Below, piece after piece: positions 1 through 8,527 of a stretch of 64,000 nucleotides of DNA. The DNA is from JBHIKY01 sp042139015 (lineage in GTDB: Bacteria > Bacillota > Bacilli > Bacillales > Marinococcaceae). The position numbers and the translations under genes were made by a program. The notes beneath the pieces are model-generated. The model was not told the DNA's origin, searched no databases, and saw nothing but the letters and a program-made list of their open reading frames with translations. Numbering within the stretch: position 1 is the first letter of the stretch; each line of letters begins with the position of its first letter. Where the stretch lies: positions 30,072-94,071 of the forward strand of contig NZ_JBHIKY010000014.1 in the NCBI RefSeq assembly GCF_042139015.1, read 5' to 3'.

Positions 1-1356
1 GCCAAATGCATTATTCTGCTCGGGGTCCAGCACTTCGAGCATTGCAGAGGATGGATCGCCGCGGAAATCACTCGCCATCTTATCGATTTCATCGAGTAAA
101 AACACCGGATTAGCCGACCCCGCTTTTTTCATGCCTTGAATAATACGGCCGGGCATGGCTCCGACATAAGTGCGGCGGTGCCCGCGGATTTCGGCTTCAT
201 CTCTGACTCCGCCAAGAGAAATCCGTACGAATTTACGTTCAAGAGCGCGGGCGATGGATCGTGCCAGTGATGTTTTCCCGACTCCGGGCGGCCCGGCAAG
301 GCATAAAATGGGTCCCTTCAATGAACGGGTAAGTTCCTGAACCGCAAGATACTCCAGCACTCTTTCCTTCACTTGATCTAGTCCATAATGATCTTCATCG
401 AGAATTGTCTGAGCATGGTTGATATCGAGACGGTCCGTTGTTTCTTCTTTCCAGGGGAGACTAACGAGCCATTCGATATAATTGCGGATCACCGAGCTTT
501 CTGCTGAGGTTGACGGCATTTTTTCATATCTGCCAAGCTCTTTCAGTGCTTTCTCTTCAACATTCTCCGGCATGTCGGCTTCCGCTATTTTTGTGCGCAG
601 CTCCTCAACCTCGCCTGTTTTGCCTTCTTTATCACCGAGCTCTTTTTGGATTGCCTTCATCTGTTCACGGAGATAGTATTCTTTCTGTGTTTTCTCCATC
701 GATTTTTTTACGCGCTGGCCGATTTTCTGTTCAAGTCCAAGCACTTCTTTTTCATTGTTTAAAATATCTAGAATGTGAAGGAGCCGTTCTCTCACATTTA
801 CGATTTCAAGCAGGTTCTGCTTTTCGGCCACCTTCAGCGGAAGATGGGAAGCAATAACGTCTGCAAGTCTACCCGGCTCTGCGATGTCCTGCACTGATTG
901 CAGCGTTTCGTTCGAAACCTTTTTGGAAATTTTTACATACTGCTCAAACTGCCCGAGTACATTCCTCATAATTGCGAGTTCTTCCGAATAGTGCTCTTTT
1001 TCGTCCTCAAAAAGAAGCTTCATTTCTACTTTAAAATATTCATCCTCTTCGAGGTAAGTTATAATTTCTGCTCGTTCCAGTCCTTCCACCAGCACACGGA
1101 TTGTGCCGTTGGGAAGCTTCAGCATCTGTTTCACCTTGGCGAGCGTGCCAATCTGGTAAAGATCTTTTTTATCCGGCTCATCCACGGATAAATCGATCTG
1201 ACTTGTTAATAAAATCTCGCTGTTATCCATCATTGACTTTTCGAGGGCCTGCACAGACTTTTCCCGGCCTACATCAAGATGCAGAACCATAGTTGGGAAA
1301 ACAAGAAGACCGCGCAGCGGAAGCAGCGGAATGTTTCGTTTTGTATTTTCACTCAT
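1..1356 (-). CDS. lon: ATP-dependent protease LonA (partial, cut by window edge)
   Basis: Hexameric cytoplasmic AAA+ serine protease that degrades misfolded and regulatory proteins. The window holds the first 452 codons; the rest lies before base 1. The N-terminal Lon substrate domain fills about residues 1-210 and a coiled linker follows. The AAA+ module shows Walker A GPPGVGKT near residue 354 and Walker B FLLDEIDKM near 420. The proteolytic Ser-Lys domain is not in the window. Translation starts at ATG 1354-1356 with MSENTKRNIPLLPLRG, typical of the family. It lies downstream of lonB on the same strand, separated by a terminator, so it probably has its own promoter. Identification is certain. 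Confidence 0.97.
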   Translation of the reverse strand, partial: MSENTKRNIPLLPLRGLLVFPTMVLHLDVGREKSVQALEKSMMDNSEILLTSQIDLSVDEPDKKDLYQIGTLAKVKQMLKLPNGTIRVLVEGLERAEIITYLEEDEYFKVEMKLLFEDEKEHYSEELAIMRNVLGQFEQYVKISKKVSNETLQSVQDIAEPGRLADVIASHLPLKVAEKQNLLEIVNVRERLLHILDILNNEKEVLGLEQKIGQRVKKSMEKTQKEYYLREQMKAIQKELGDKEGKTGEVEELRTKIAEADMPENVEEKALKELGRYEKMPSTSAESSVIRNYIEWLVSLPWKEETTDRLDINHAQTILDEDHYGLDQVKERVLEYLAVQELTRSLKGPILCLAGPPGVGKTSLARSIARALERKFVRISLGGVRDEAEIRGHRRTYVGAMPGRIIQGMKKAGSANPVFLLDEIDKMASDFRGDPSSAMLEVLDPEQNNAFG

Positions 1357-1413
1357 TGTCTTACACTCCATTCTCTCTAACCGTCTCTTACTTATATGTA
1401 TGTTACGTTATGT

Positions 1414-1452
1414 AAAAAGCCCGCTCAGCATTCAAAAAATTGGCAGCGGGCT
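1414..1452 (-). terminator. Terminator after lonB
   Basis: Seven-base-pair stem GCCCGCT (1419-1425) with AGCGGGC (1445-1451) and an AT-rich loop. On the minus strand it is followed by a run of five T. It separates lonB from lonA. Confidence 0.8.
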
Positions 1453-1541
1453 CGCCTTTTTGTTTCTTGTTAAGGCCGTGTGTTCATTCTATCCTATTGA
1501 GATTGCGTTTGTCTAATAGCGGGATTGTCGTGGTTATTACC

Positions 1542-3215
1542 TCACAGTCCAGCAGGAGCTGCCGTTATTTGGCCGGATTCAGGCAGCTGCTCTGCTGCTT
1601 TTTCCGGCACTTCCACAGTGGCTTCCTTTAATATTTCCTCGAGTCGGGAAGCAGGCTGAATCACTGCATCTTTAACCTTTCTAAATGACTGCTGGTCATT
1701 GTCACGGGGAATAAATATGTGGGTGGCTCCGGCTTTAATGGCCGCTTCTATCTTTTCCGGCACGCCTCCAACCGGCTTAATATCCCCGTGCAGCCCCAGC
1801 TCTCCGGTCACTGCTGCCTGATAGCGCACATGAACCTTATTGACTGCCGAATAAATAGCCAGTGCGATTGCAGCTCCTGCTGAAGGTCCGTCTACCGGCA
1901 TACCTCCGGGAAAATTGACGTGCACATCATAGTCATAGACAGGAACTCCCATTGCCTTTAATACTGTCATTACATTTTCGACGGAGCTTTTCGCGAGACT
2001 TTTTCTTTTAATGGAATGGGCGGCGCTGCCGTGCTGTTCTTCTTCCACTATCCCTGTGACAGTCGTTGTACATACCCCGGAAGCTGGTCTCGCTGTTGCT
2101 TCTATTTCAAGAAGCATGCCGCGGCCGTCCCCCGTGACAGCAAGGCCGTTTACCACGCCGATTTTATATGAACGATCGACTTTCTTTTCCGGCCGCTGTG
2201 ATAAGCGGCTTACCTTGACCACCCATTCTATGTCTGCTTCATTGATCAGCTTGCGTGCATCAGCCCGTGCAATCCCTGCAGCCGTCTGGATAATATTGAC
2301 CGCCTCTCTGCCATTTGAAGCAAACGAAGATAATAACTCTGCGGCTTTTTCCTCAATCTTTATGCCGCTTTTCTCGGCAGCCTCCTCCGCAATCTTTTGA
2401 ATTTCCCCTGGATCAAGACTTCGAAAAAAAACTTCCATGCAGCGCGATCGCAGGGCAGCCGGAAGCTCTTCTGGACTTCGCGTCGTAGCACCGACAAGAC
2501 GAAAGTCCGCTGGAAGACCGCGTTGAAATACTTCATGAATATATCTTGGAATATTTTTATTTTCACTGTTATAATACGCACTCTCCAGAAAAACACTACG
2601 ATCCTCGAGCACCTTTAACAGCTTATTATGCTGAATGGAGTGAAGCTCTCCAATTTCGTCGATAAACAGCATGCCTCCATGAGCTTTCGTGACCGCTCCG
2701 TGCTTTGGCTGAGGAATGCCTGCCTGGCCCATCGCTCCGGCGCCCTGATAGATCGGATCATGTACCGAACCTATAAGCGGATCCGCAATTCCACGTTCAT
2801 CAAACCGGGCAGTCGCGCCGTCCAATTCTACAAACTTTGCTTCTTTTTTAAATGGGGAATCAGCATGCGTTTTCGCTTCTTCAAGGACGAGTCTTGCGGC
2901 GGCTGTCTTCCCCACGCCGGGAGGGCCATAGACGATTACGTGCTGCGGATTGGCACCGCAGATCGCTGCTTTTAAGGCTTTAATTCCTTCCTCCTGTCCG
3001 ATTACCTCTTCAAGCCTTGCCGGCCGCATCTTTTCAGATAAAGGCTCGGATAAAGAAATCGATCGCAGCTTTCTTAATTCCTCCATTTCTTTTTTGGATT
3101 CTTTGTCTATAGATACCTTCTGGGTTTGTTGTCTTTTTAATAAATTCCAAAAATAAAGTCCTATAATGACCCCGAAAAATAATTGAATTACAAGGGCTGC
3201 TGTTGTGAAATTCAA
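1542..3215 (-). CDS. lonB: Membrane-anchored forespore protease LonB
   Basis: Lon-like AAA+ protease anchored by an N-terminal transmembrane helix (about residues 5-22). Walker A is YGPPGVGKTAA, the Walker B region is GGMLFIDEIGELH, and the C-terminal Lon protease domain carries the catalytic Ser in DGPSAGAA and a Lys in the GDIKPVGGV region. The start is TTG at 3213-3215: it has AAAGGAGGA just upstream and gives 557 aa, close to the 552 aa of B. subtilis LonB, with the membrane helix at the very N-terminus. A longer ATG-initiated reading to 3386 would run through the ribosome binding site and the promoter. In B. subtilis LonB is made in the forespore under sigma F; the promoter here agrees. 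Confidence 0.95.
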   Translation of the reverse strand: MNFTTAALVIQLFFGVIIGLYFWNLLKRQQTQKVSIDKESKKEMEELRKLRSISLSEPLSEKMRPARLEEVIGQEEGIKALKAAICGANPQHVIVYGPPGVGKTAAARLVLEEAKTHADSPFKKEAKFVELDGATARFDERGIADPLIGSVHDPIYQGAGAMGQAGIPQPKHGAVTKAHGGMLFIDEIGELHSIQHNKLLKVLEDRSVFLESAYYNSENKNIPRYIHEVFQRGLPADFRLVGATTRSPEELPAALRSRCMEVFFRSLDPGEIQKIAEEAAEKSGIKIEEKAAELLSSFASNGREAVNIIQTAAGIARADARKLINEADIEWVVKVSRLSQRPEKKVDRSYKIGVVNGLAVTGDGRGMLLEIEATARPASGVCTTTVTGIVEEEQHGSAAHSIKRKSLAKSSVENVMTVLKAMGVPVYDYDVHVNFPGGMPVDGPSAGAAIALAIYSAVNKVHVRYQAAVTGELGLHGDIKPVGGVPEKIEAAIKAGATHIFIPRDNDQQSFRKVKDAVIQPASRLEEILKEATVEVPEKAAEQLPESGQITAAPAGL

Positions 3216-3244
3216 GCTGCCTCTCCTCCTTTCATTTCTGTCGT

Positions 3245-3274
3245 TAGTATGGATAAATGGAGAGGGTTTCATGC
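3245..3274 (-). promoter_or_regulatory. Forespore (sigma F/G) promoter of lonB
   Basis: On the minus strand GCATG (3270-3274), an exact 18-nt spacer and CATACTA (3245-3251). This fits the sigma G/F consensus GHATR-N18-CATNHTA and lies 30 nt upstream of the TTG start. It has the same hexamer and spacing as the sspI promoter in this window. Confidence 0.72.
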
Positions 3275-3337
3275 AATGACAATTGCTTCTTTGGGAGTTA
3301 ACTTGCAAGGCTGTGGCTTCCAATTTTATGAAAAATA

Positions 3338-3481
3338 TTTCCACCGGAGCTGAGCTCGTTTCCCCTTTTGAGGAGAGCGTTTCCACCGCCGTTGAGCTAG
3401 TTTCCCGCTTCCGGGCTCCTTATCCACGGGACGGATCACGTTTCCCGCTCCAGCGCTTCTTTTCCACCGATGCGGAACGAG
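3338..3481. repeat. Degenerate tandem repeat, period 20-21 nt, seven units
   Basis: Seven consecutive units each open with TTTCC (one has TATCC), followed by AC or CG. They start at 3338, 3359, 3380, 3401, 3421, 3441 and 3461. Units 1, 3 and 7 are most alike (TTTCCACCG at the start). The period is close to two helical turns. The array fills most of the space between the clpX terminator and the lonB promoter. A frame can be read through it on the minus strand, but it has no convincing start signal and a low-complexity RWKRS-like repeat, so I regard it as noncoding. Confidence 0.7.
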
Positions 3482-3520
3482 TTCACGCGCAAACCTTTTT
3501 TTCCATTCTTTTTGAATGTA

Positions 3521-3551
3521 AAAAAACCCACGCTCCGCTGCGGAGCGTGGG
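3521..3551 (-). terminator. Terminator after clpX
   Basis: Perfect 11-bp stem CCCACGCTCCG (3527-3537) and CGGAGCGTGGG (3541-3551) with a 3-nt loop. It is flanked by A/T runs on both sides, so it may act in both directions. Confidence 0.92.
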
Positions 3552-3570
3552 TTTTTATTTATAAGGATGG

Positions 3571-4845
3571 TTACGCACTTTCCTTTGGTACATCCTGCTT
3601 CAAGCTTACTTCTTCTCCGTCTTTCGTTTTTAAAATTGGAGAAACTCCTTCTGTCACACATTCAGCGGTAATCTTGCACGAAGAGATCTCCTCTTTGGAT
3701 GGAAGATCATACATGACGTCAAGCATAATACCTTCAATGATCGAGCGGAGTCCACGTGCGCCAGTCTTTCGTTCAATGGCTTTTCGGGAAATTTCACGAA
3801 GCGCGTCATTTGTAAATTCAAGTTCCACGTCGTCAATTTCGAGCAGCTTCTGGTACTGCTTGACGAGCGCGTTTTTAGGCTGTGTCAAAATTTCGACCAG
3901 TGCATCCTCATCAAGCTGAGACAAGCTCGAAATTACAGGCAGACGGCCGATGAATTCCGGGATTAAACCATAGCGGAGTAAATCTTCCGGAAGAATCTTG
4001 CTCATGTATTCATCTTTATCCATTTCTGCTTTTTCCGTTTCCGCACCAAAGCCGATAACTTTTTTGCCGAGGCGCTGCTTCACAATCTGTTCGATACCAT
4101 CAAATGCACCACCGCAGATAAAGAGCACATTACTTGTATCAATCTGAATGAACTCCTGATGCGGATGCTTGCGGCCTCCCTGTGGAGGGACACTTGCAGT
4201 AGTGCCCTCTAGAATTTTCAAGAGAGCCTGCTGCACGCCTTCCCCTGATACATCACGGGTAATGGACGGGTTCTCAGACTTTCTGGCAACTTTGTCGATT
4301 TCATCGATGTAGATGATGCCTTTTTCCGCTTTCTCCACATCGTAGTCTGCTGCCTGAATCAGTTTCAAGAGGATATTTTCAACATCCTCCCCGACGTAGC
4401 CGGCTTCTGTAAGCGAAGTCGCATCTGCAATCGCAAAAGGAACATTCAGAATGCGGGCAAGCGTCTGAGCAAGCAGTGTTTTACCGCTCCCGGTCGGTCC
4501 GATCAGGCTGATATTACTTTTCGAGAGCTCAACATCTTCTGATTTACTGGAGGAATTAATCCGCTTGTAATGATTATATACAGCGACGGAAAGTGACTTC
4601 TTCGCTCTTTCCTGGCCGATAACATAATCATCAAGAATATTGTTGATCTCGGATGGCTTTGGAATTTCTTCAAATTCCACTTCCTCTTCCGTTCCCAGCT
4701 CTTCTTCTACAATTTCTGTACACAGTTCAATACACTCATCACATATATAGACACCAGGTCCTGCAACAAGCTTCCGGACTTGATCCTGTGTTTTTCCACA
4801 AAAAGAACACTTCAGCTGTCCTTTTTCTTCATTGAATTTAAACAT
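3571..4845 (-). CDS. clpX: ATP-dependent Clp protease ATP-binding subunit ClpX
   Basis: AAA+ unfoldase that feeds substrates to the ClpP peptidase in the cytoplasm. An N-terminal zinc-binding domain has Cys13, Cys16, Cys35 and Cys38. Walker A is GPTGSGKT, Walker B IIYIDEIDK, and sensor 2 lies in TGARGLRSI. The start ATG at 4843-4845 gives MFKFNEEKGQLKCSFCGK, the usual Bacillus N-terminus, with AAGGGGTG upstream. An in-frame GTG nine bases earlier would overlap that ribosome binding site. Length is 424 aa against 420 in B. subtilis. Monocistronic by its own terminator. Confidence 0.97.
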   Translation of the reverse strand: MFKFNEEKGQLKCSFCGKTQDQVRKLVAGPGVYICDECIELCTEIVEEELGTEEEVEFEEIPKPSEINNILDDYVIGQERAKKSLSVAVYNHYKRINSSSKSEDVELSKSNISLIGPTGSGKTLLAQTLARILNVPFAIADATSLTEAGYVGEDVENILLKLIQAADYDVEKAEKGIIYIDEIDKVARKSENPSITRDVSGEGVQQALLKILEGTTASVPPQGGRKHPHQEFIQIDTSNVLFICGGAFDGIEQIVKQRLGKKVIGFGAETEKAEMDKDEYMSKILPEDLLRYGLIPEFIGRLPVISSLSQLDEDALVEILTQPKNALVKQYQKLLEIDDVELEFTNDALREISRKAIERKTGARGLRSIIEGIMLDVMYDLPSKEEISSCKITAECVTEGVSPILKTKDGEEVSLKQDVPKESA

Positions 4846-5264
4846 GCTCTTCACCCCTTACATATATATTGTACACGAACGTTTCCTGCCGAGTACATGG
4901 ATACGGCTTCTGCCTTCCCCATCGATTGTTAGCTAGTGTGTACATTGGAATGACAACGCCTTTCCTACTACCTTTTAGTTCCGTGGTTACATTATTGTAT
5001 GTTACTGACCACGGTTATAATGATTTGCATTGTACCACATTTAGGAACGAAAGGTTAAGTAATCCGATGCTGGCAAAAACAATTCCCATACAATATACAT
5101 TTTCCTTCATTTTGCAGCACATGATTATCATAACTTCTGTTTCCTACTATACCCTTTTTGACTAAGTTATAAAAGAAGATTCCCTTTTATTTTATATTCC
5201 ATACTACCTGGCAAATTCCTTTTTTTCAAAGGAAAATCCGATTATCTTCTATTTAGGCAAATAG
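4846..5264. other. clpX-tig intergenic region
   Basis: About 420 bases with no gene. On the minus strand two TACAAT hexamers (one close to the clpX start, one near 5030) could be -10 elements for clpX, but their -35 partners are weak, so I do not assign a promoter. No structured RNA or repeat is evident. Confidence 0.5.
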
Positions 5265-5293
5265 AAAAAGGACCGTCAAGGACAGTCCTTTTT
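5265..5293 (-). terminator. Terminator after tig
   Basis: Stem AAAAAGGAC (5265-5273) with GTCCTTTTT (5285-5293). The loop sequence can extend the stem with one mismatch. T-rich on the minus strand. Confidence 0.85.
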
Positions 5294-5304
5294 CAACCAG
5301 ACTC

Positions 5305-6633
5305 TTACTCTTCAGCTGCGGTCTCTTCTTCTTGTTTTTTCTCAACTGTCTTACTATTTTCAACAAGAAAATCGATCGCTTTTTGGATGCGGAGATCATC
5401 CTTTAATGCGTTTTCTCCACCTTGCATAGCGAGAAGATTTTTAATCTCGTCCTTGGAACGCTTGTACATGTCAGCCATTTTTTCAAGCTCTTTGTCAACA
5501 TCCTCATCAGACGCTTCTAATTCCTCAGCGATTGCAACAGCTTCTAGAGTCAGGTTCATTTTTACGCGTTTTTCAGCTTCTACCTTGAATTGTTCCTTCA
5601 TGCCCTCTTCATCCGTGCCGGCAACCTGGTAGTACATCTCCATATCCATGCCCTGTGCCTGCAGGCGCTGGCTGAATTCCTGCATCATCCGGTCAGTTTC
5701 TGTTGCAATCATTGCTTCTGGAATGTCTACTTCCGCGTTTTCAGAAGCTTTTTCTACAACAGTATCGCGTTCGTGGTGCTCCTTGGCATGGTCTTTATCA
5801 TGCTTAAGCTTGTCTTCAAGCTTCTGCTTGAGCTCCTCAAGGGTTTCTACTTCCTGCTCGGTATCTTTAGCGAATTCATCGTCGAGCTCAGGCAGCTCTT
5901 TTCTCTTCACATCGTGGATCTTTGTCTTGAAAACTGCTTCTTTTCCAGCCAGATCCTCGGCATGGTAATCTTCGGGAAACGTAACGTTTACTTCTTTTTC
6001 TTCCCCGGCTTTCGCTCCGGTAAGCTGCTCTTCAAACCCTGGAATAAACTGGCCGGAGCCGATTTCCAAGGAATAGTTTTCAGATGATCCGCCTTCAAAT
6101 GCTTCTCCGTCCACGAAGCCTTCGAAATCAAACACAACTGTATCTCCGTTCTGAATCTCCTCATCTTCAACGACGACAAGCTCAGCCTGCTTTTCCTGGA
6201 GCTGCTTTAATTCTTCCTCAACATCCTCACTGGAGACAGAGGTATCAAACTCTTCTACTTCAAGACCTTTGTATTCTCCAAGTTTCACTTCAGGCTTGAC
6301 GATTACTGTAGCTGTAAATTTAAGATTTTTCCCTTTTTCGACCTCTTCGATATCAATATCGGGACGATCGACCGGTTCAATTCCCGTTTCCTCCACTGCT
6401 TCTGAATAAGCCTGCGGCAGGATGATGTCGAGCGCGTCCTGATAGAGAGATTCTACACCGAAACGCTGTTCAAAAATCTGGCGCGGTACTTTTCCTTTAC
6501 GAAATCCAGGCACGTTCACTTTTCCTTTTACTTTTTGAAAGGCTTGGTCCAGAGCTTCCTTAAAACGGTCCGCTTCTACATCTACTGTCAGGACCCCCTG
6601 GTTTCCTTCTTGCTTTTCCCAATTGGCGTTCAT
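5305..6633 (-). CDS. tig: Trigger factor, ribosome-associated chaperone and prolyl isomerase
   Basis: Binds the ribosome exit tunnel and shields nascent chains. The N-terminal ribosome-binding domain contains the signature GFRKGKVPR near residue 44. The central FKBP-type PPIase domain spans about 150-245 (DTVVFDFEGFVDG). The helical substrate-binding C-terminal domain ends in an acidic tail with EEETAAEE. The protein is 442 aa, slightly above the usual 424-430, and rich in Glu and Asp. ATG start with GGAGGGAAAG upstream. An own promoter and terminator make it monocistronic. Confidence 0.97.
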   Translation of the reverse strand: MNANWEKQEGNQGVLTVDVEADRFKEALDQAFQKVKGKVNVPGFRKGKVPRQIFEQRFGVESLYQDALDIILPQAYSEAVEETGIEPVDRPDIDIEEVEKGKNLKFTATVIVKPEVKLGEYKGLEVEEFDTSVSSEDVEEELKQLQEKQAELVVVEDEEIQNGDTVVFDFEGFVDGEAFEGGSSENYSLEIGSGQFIPGFEEQLTGAKAGEEKEVNVTFPEDYHAEDLAGKEAVFKTKIHDVKRKELPELDDEFAKDTEQEVETLEELKQKLEDKLKHDKDHAKEHHERDTVVEKASENAEVDIPEAMIATETDRMMQEFSQRLQAQGMDMEMYYQVAGTDEEGMKEQFKVEAEKRVKMNLTLEAVAIAEELEASDEDVDKELEKMADMYKRSKDEIKNLLAMQGGENALKDDLRIQKAIDFLVENSKTVEKKQEEETAAEE

Positions 6634-6684
6634 TTATCTTTCCCTCCAAGATTCATAGGTTATATCCGTTTTGACAACCACTAC

Positions 6685-6712
6685 ATTATAACATACCATG
6701 TACTCATTTCAA
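6685..6712 (-). promoter_or_regulatory. Sigma A promoter of tig
   Basis: Minus strand TTGAAA (6707-6712), 16-nt spacer, TATAAT (6685-6690), with an extended -10 TG one base upstream. Confidence 0.7.
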
Positions 6713-6765
6713 TTAAAAATGAGGATTTTCAGCCTATTGCAGGCACAAGGACATAGATCGGGCGA

Positions 6766-7791
6766 TTATAATTCTTCAAAATACTTCTGCATATCATTAA
6801 ATTCCCTGCTCGTTTTTTCAAAACTCTGCTTAGAAACTTCGTATTGCTCTATTATAATACTTTCGTCTGCATCCTGGCCTAAATGAAGTGCTGCCTCATG
6901 ATGCAGTACTGCTGCGAGATCTTCCATCTCCATCGCCGGAGGAAACGGATAGTAAAACAATAATAACTGCCGCAGTAAATGGGTAGCTGTCTCCCACAAC
7001 GGTGGATTGTTCTGCTCAAGTGTTTCGGTAAGCAATGCGAAAGCTTCTATGTAAAACGTACTTTCTTCAATAGAAGGAAGAGAGACCGGAGAGAATTCCC
7101 CTTTACGGTTTAATTTTTCAATCCAAACGTTCTCATCGGTCTCCCAGTCTTTTAATAAAAATAGCAGAAAACTTTTCATGAGAGGGGACACATCCGGAGA
7201 CGACAGCTGACGCCGGATGACAGGCAGTACATGGGAAGGACCTGCATCACGCAGCTCCTGGAGCACCGCCATTTTCACCTGGGGATTCTTTGATGACAGC
7301 TTTTCTTCCCACTCATTAGAGGTCACCGCATTTATCTCTGCAGGCTGCTCCGTATAACCAGAATTGTCAGCCACTGTATCACTCATGCTTCTGGATACCT
7401 GCAGGAGCTCCTGCATCTGCTGGTGAATATGGACTGGAAACGACTCTTCTGCCTGCACCGTTTCTAAAATATGTACCACTTCATCGTACTCCCCGAGCTG
7501 TGCGAGAATCGATACATACACTTGAAGAACTTCAAAATAATCACCGACTGCTTTATTCATCAGTCCTTCAGCCCACTTCTTGCCTTCATGCAGCCGGCCT
7601 GTTTCTGCATAGGCTAACAGCAGTCCGTAGGAAGCTCCTTCGTTATCTTCCGAATGAGCGAGAGCCTCCTGAAAAAGCTGGAGTGATTTTTCCTTATCTC
7701 CCTCTTTCAATTCTTGTAGTCCTTCATTCACTAATCGATCAGCTGATCCGGGAAAAAGGACGATTTTATTATGCGGCTTGTCAGCTGCCAT
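6766..7791 (-). CDS. ysoA: TPR-repeat protein, YsoA-like
   Basis: The N-terminal half (about 15-130) is built of tetratricopeptide-like helices, for example NEGLQELKEGDKEKSLQLFQEAL. The C-terminal half is an all-helical region (about 170-330) of unknown role. It occupies the position of B. subtilis ysoA between tig and leuD, which is the main reason for the name; no biochemical function is established. The start is ATG 7789-7791, preceded by GGAGGA at 7-nt spacing. An earlier ATG would translate the ribosome binding site. Separated from leuD by a terminator. 341 aa. Confidence 0.8.
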   Translation of the reverse strand: MAADKPHNKIVLFPGSADRLVNEGLQELKEGDKEKSLQLFQEALAHSEDNEGASYGLLLAYAETGRLHEGKKWAEGLMNKAVGDYFEVLQVYVSILAQLGEYDEVVHILETVQAEESFPVHIHQQMQELLQVSRSMSDTVADNSGYTEQPAEINAVTSNEWEEKLSSKNPQVKMAVLQELRDAGPSHVLPVIRRQLSSPDVSPLMKSFLLFLLKDWETDENVWIEKLNRKGEFSPVSLPSIEESTFYIEAFALLTETLEQNNPPLWETATHLLRQLLLFYYPFPPAMEMEDLAAVLHHEAALHLGQDADESIIIEQYEVSKQSFEKTSREFNDMQKYFEEL

Positions 7792-7820
7792 CGGAACTCC
7801 TCCATTTGCAAACAACGGAA

Positions 7821-7851
7821 GAAAAAAGAAGACGACCCGGGACAGGCCGCC
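7821..7851 (-). terminator. Terminator at the end of the ilv-leu operon
   Basis: Minus strand GGCGGCC pairs with GGTCGTC (7-bp stem with G-U pairs), followed by a T-rich run (complement of 7822-7827). It lies between leuD and the TPR gene. Confidence 0.6.
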
Positions 7852-7858
7852 TCCTCCT

Positions 7859-8446
7859 TTACTTACTCATTTGTTTTTCATATTCAGTGATTTTATCCTC
7901 AAGCTGTAAGGTCAGACCGATTTCGTCAAGACCATTGATGAGCATATCCTTCCAATACGGATCGATTTCAAAGGAAGCGTTAAAGTCATCACCGTCAGAA
8001 ATAGTCTGGTTTTTCAGGTCCACGGTAATCTCGTATACCTTATCTTTTCCATTTTCCATCAATTTATAAACCTGGTTCTCATTAAGTTTTATCGGCAAAA
8101 TTCCGTTTTTAAAGCAGTTGTTATAAAAAATATCCGCAAAGCTCGGTGCGATGACAACGCGGAAGCCGTAATCCTGCAGGGCCCATGGAGCATGCTCACG
8201 GGAAGAACCACAGCCGAAGTTATGGTCAGCCACCAGGATGGAAGCTCCCTCTGCCGGTGATTGATTCAGCTCAAATTCAGGGTTTTCACTGCCATCCGCA
8301 TTAAAACGCCAGTCAAAAAATAAAAATTGTCCGAAGCCGGTCCGCTCGACTCTTTTTAAAAATTGCTTCGGTATAATCTGGTCTGTGTCGACATTGACAC
8401 GCCCAAGAATACCTGTATTACCTTTATGAACAACAATAGGTTCCAT
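7859..8446 (-). CDS. leuD: 3-isopropylmalate dehydratase small subunit
   Basis: Forms with LeuC the isomerase that converts 2-isopropylmalate to 3-isopropylmalate in leucine synthesis. The swivel domain shows the motif GCGSSREHAPWAL near residue 74. The start ATG 8444-8446 gives MEPIVVHKG and 195 aa (199 in B. subtilis), with AAGGGG upstream. An earlier in-frame ATG would add an arginine-rich leader that the family lacks. Last gene of the ilv-leu operon. Confidence 0.95.
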   Translation of the reverse strand: MEPIVVHKGNTGILGRVNVDTDQIIPKQFLKRVERTGFGQFLFFDWRFNADGSENPEFELNQSPAEGASILVADHNFGCGSSREHAPWALQDYGFRVVIAPSFADIFYNNCFKNGILPIKLNENQVYKLMENGKDKVYEITVDLKNQTISDGDDFNASFEIDPYWKDMLINGLDEIGLTLQLEDKITEYEKQMSK

Positions 8447-8527
8447 ACATCTTCCCCTTCTTCCTCTTATTGAAATACGGCCGCTGCGATGTTCAAGTGC
8501 CATGCAGCGGCTGTATATAAGCGGCTG

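Noticed and set aside
3338..3481. CRISPR array
   Set aside because: Units are contiguous, 20-21 nt and degenerate, with no constant spacer-repeat alternation and no cas genes.
3326..3661. 111-codon minus ORF between lonB and clpX
   Set aside because: It covers the clpX terminator, the end of clpX and the tandem repeat, and has no ribosome binding site.
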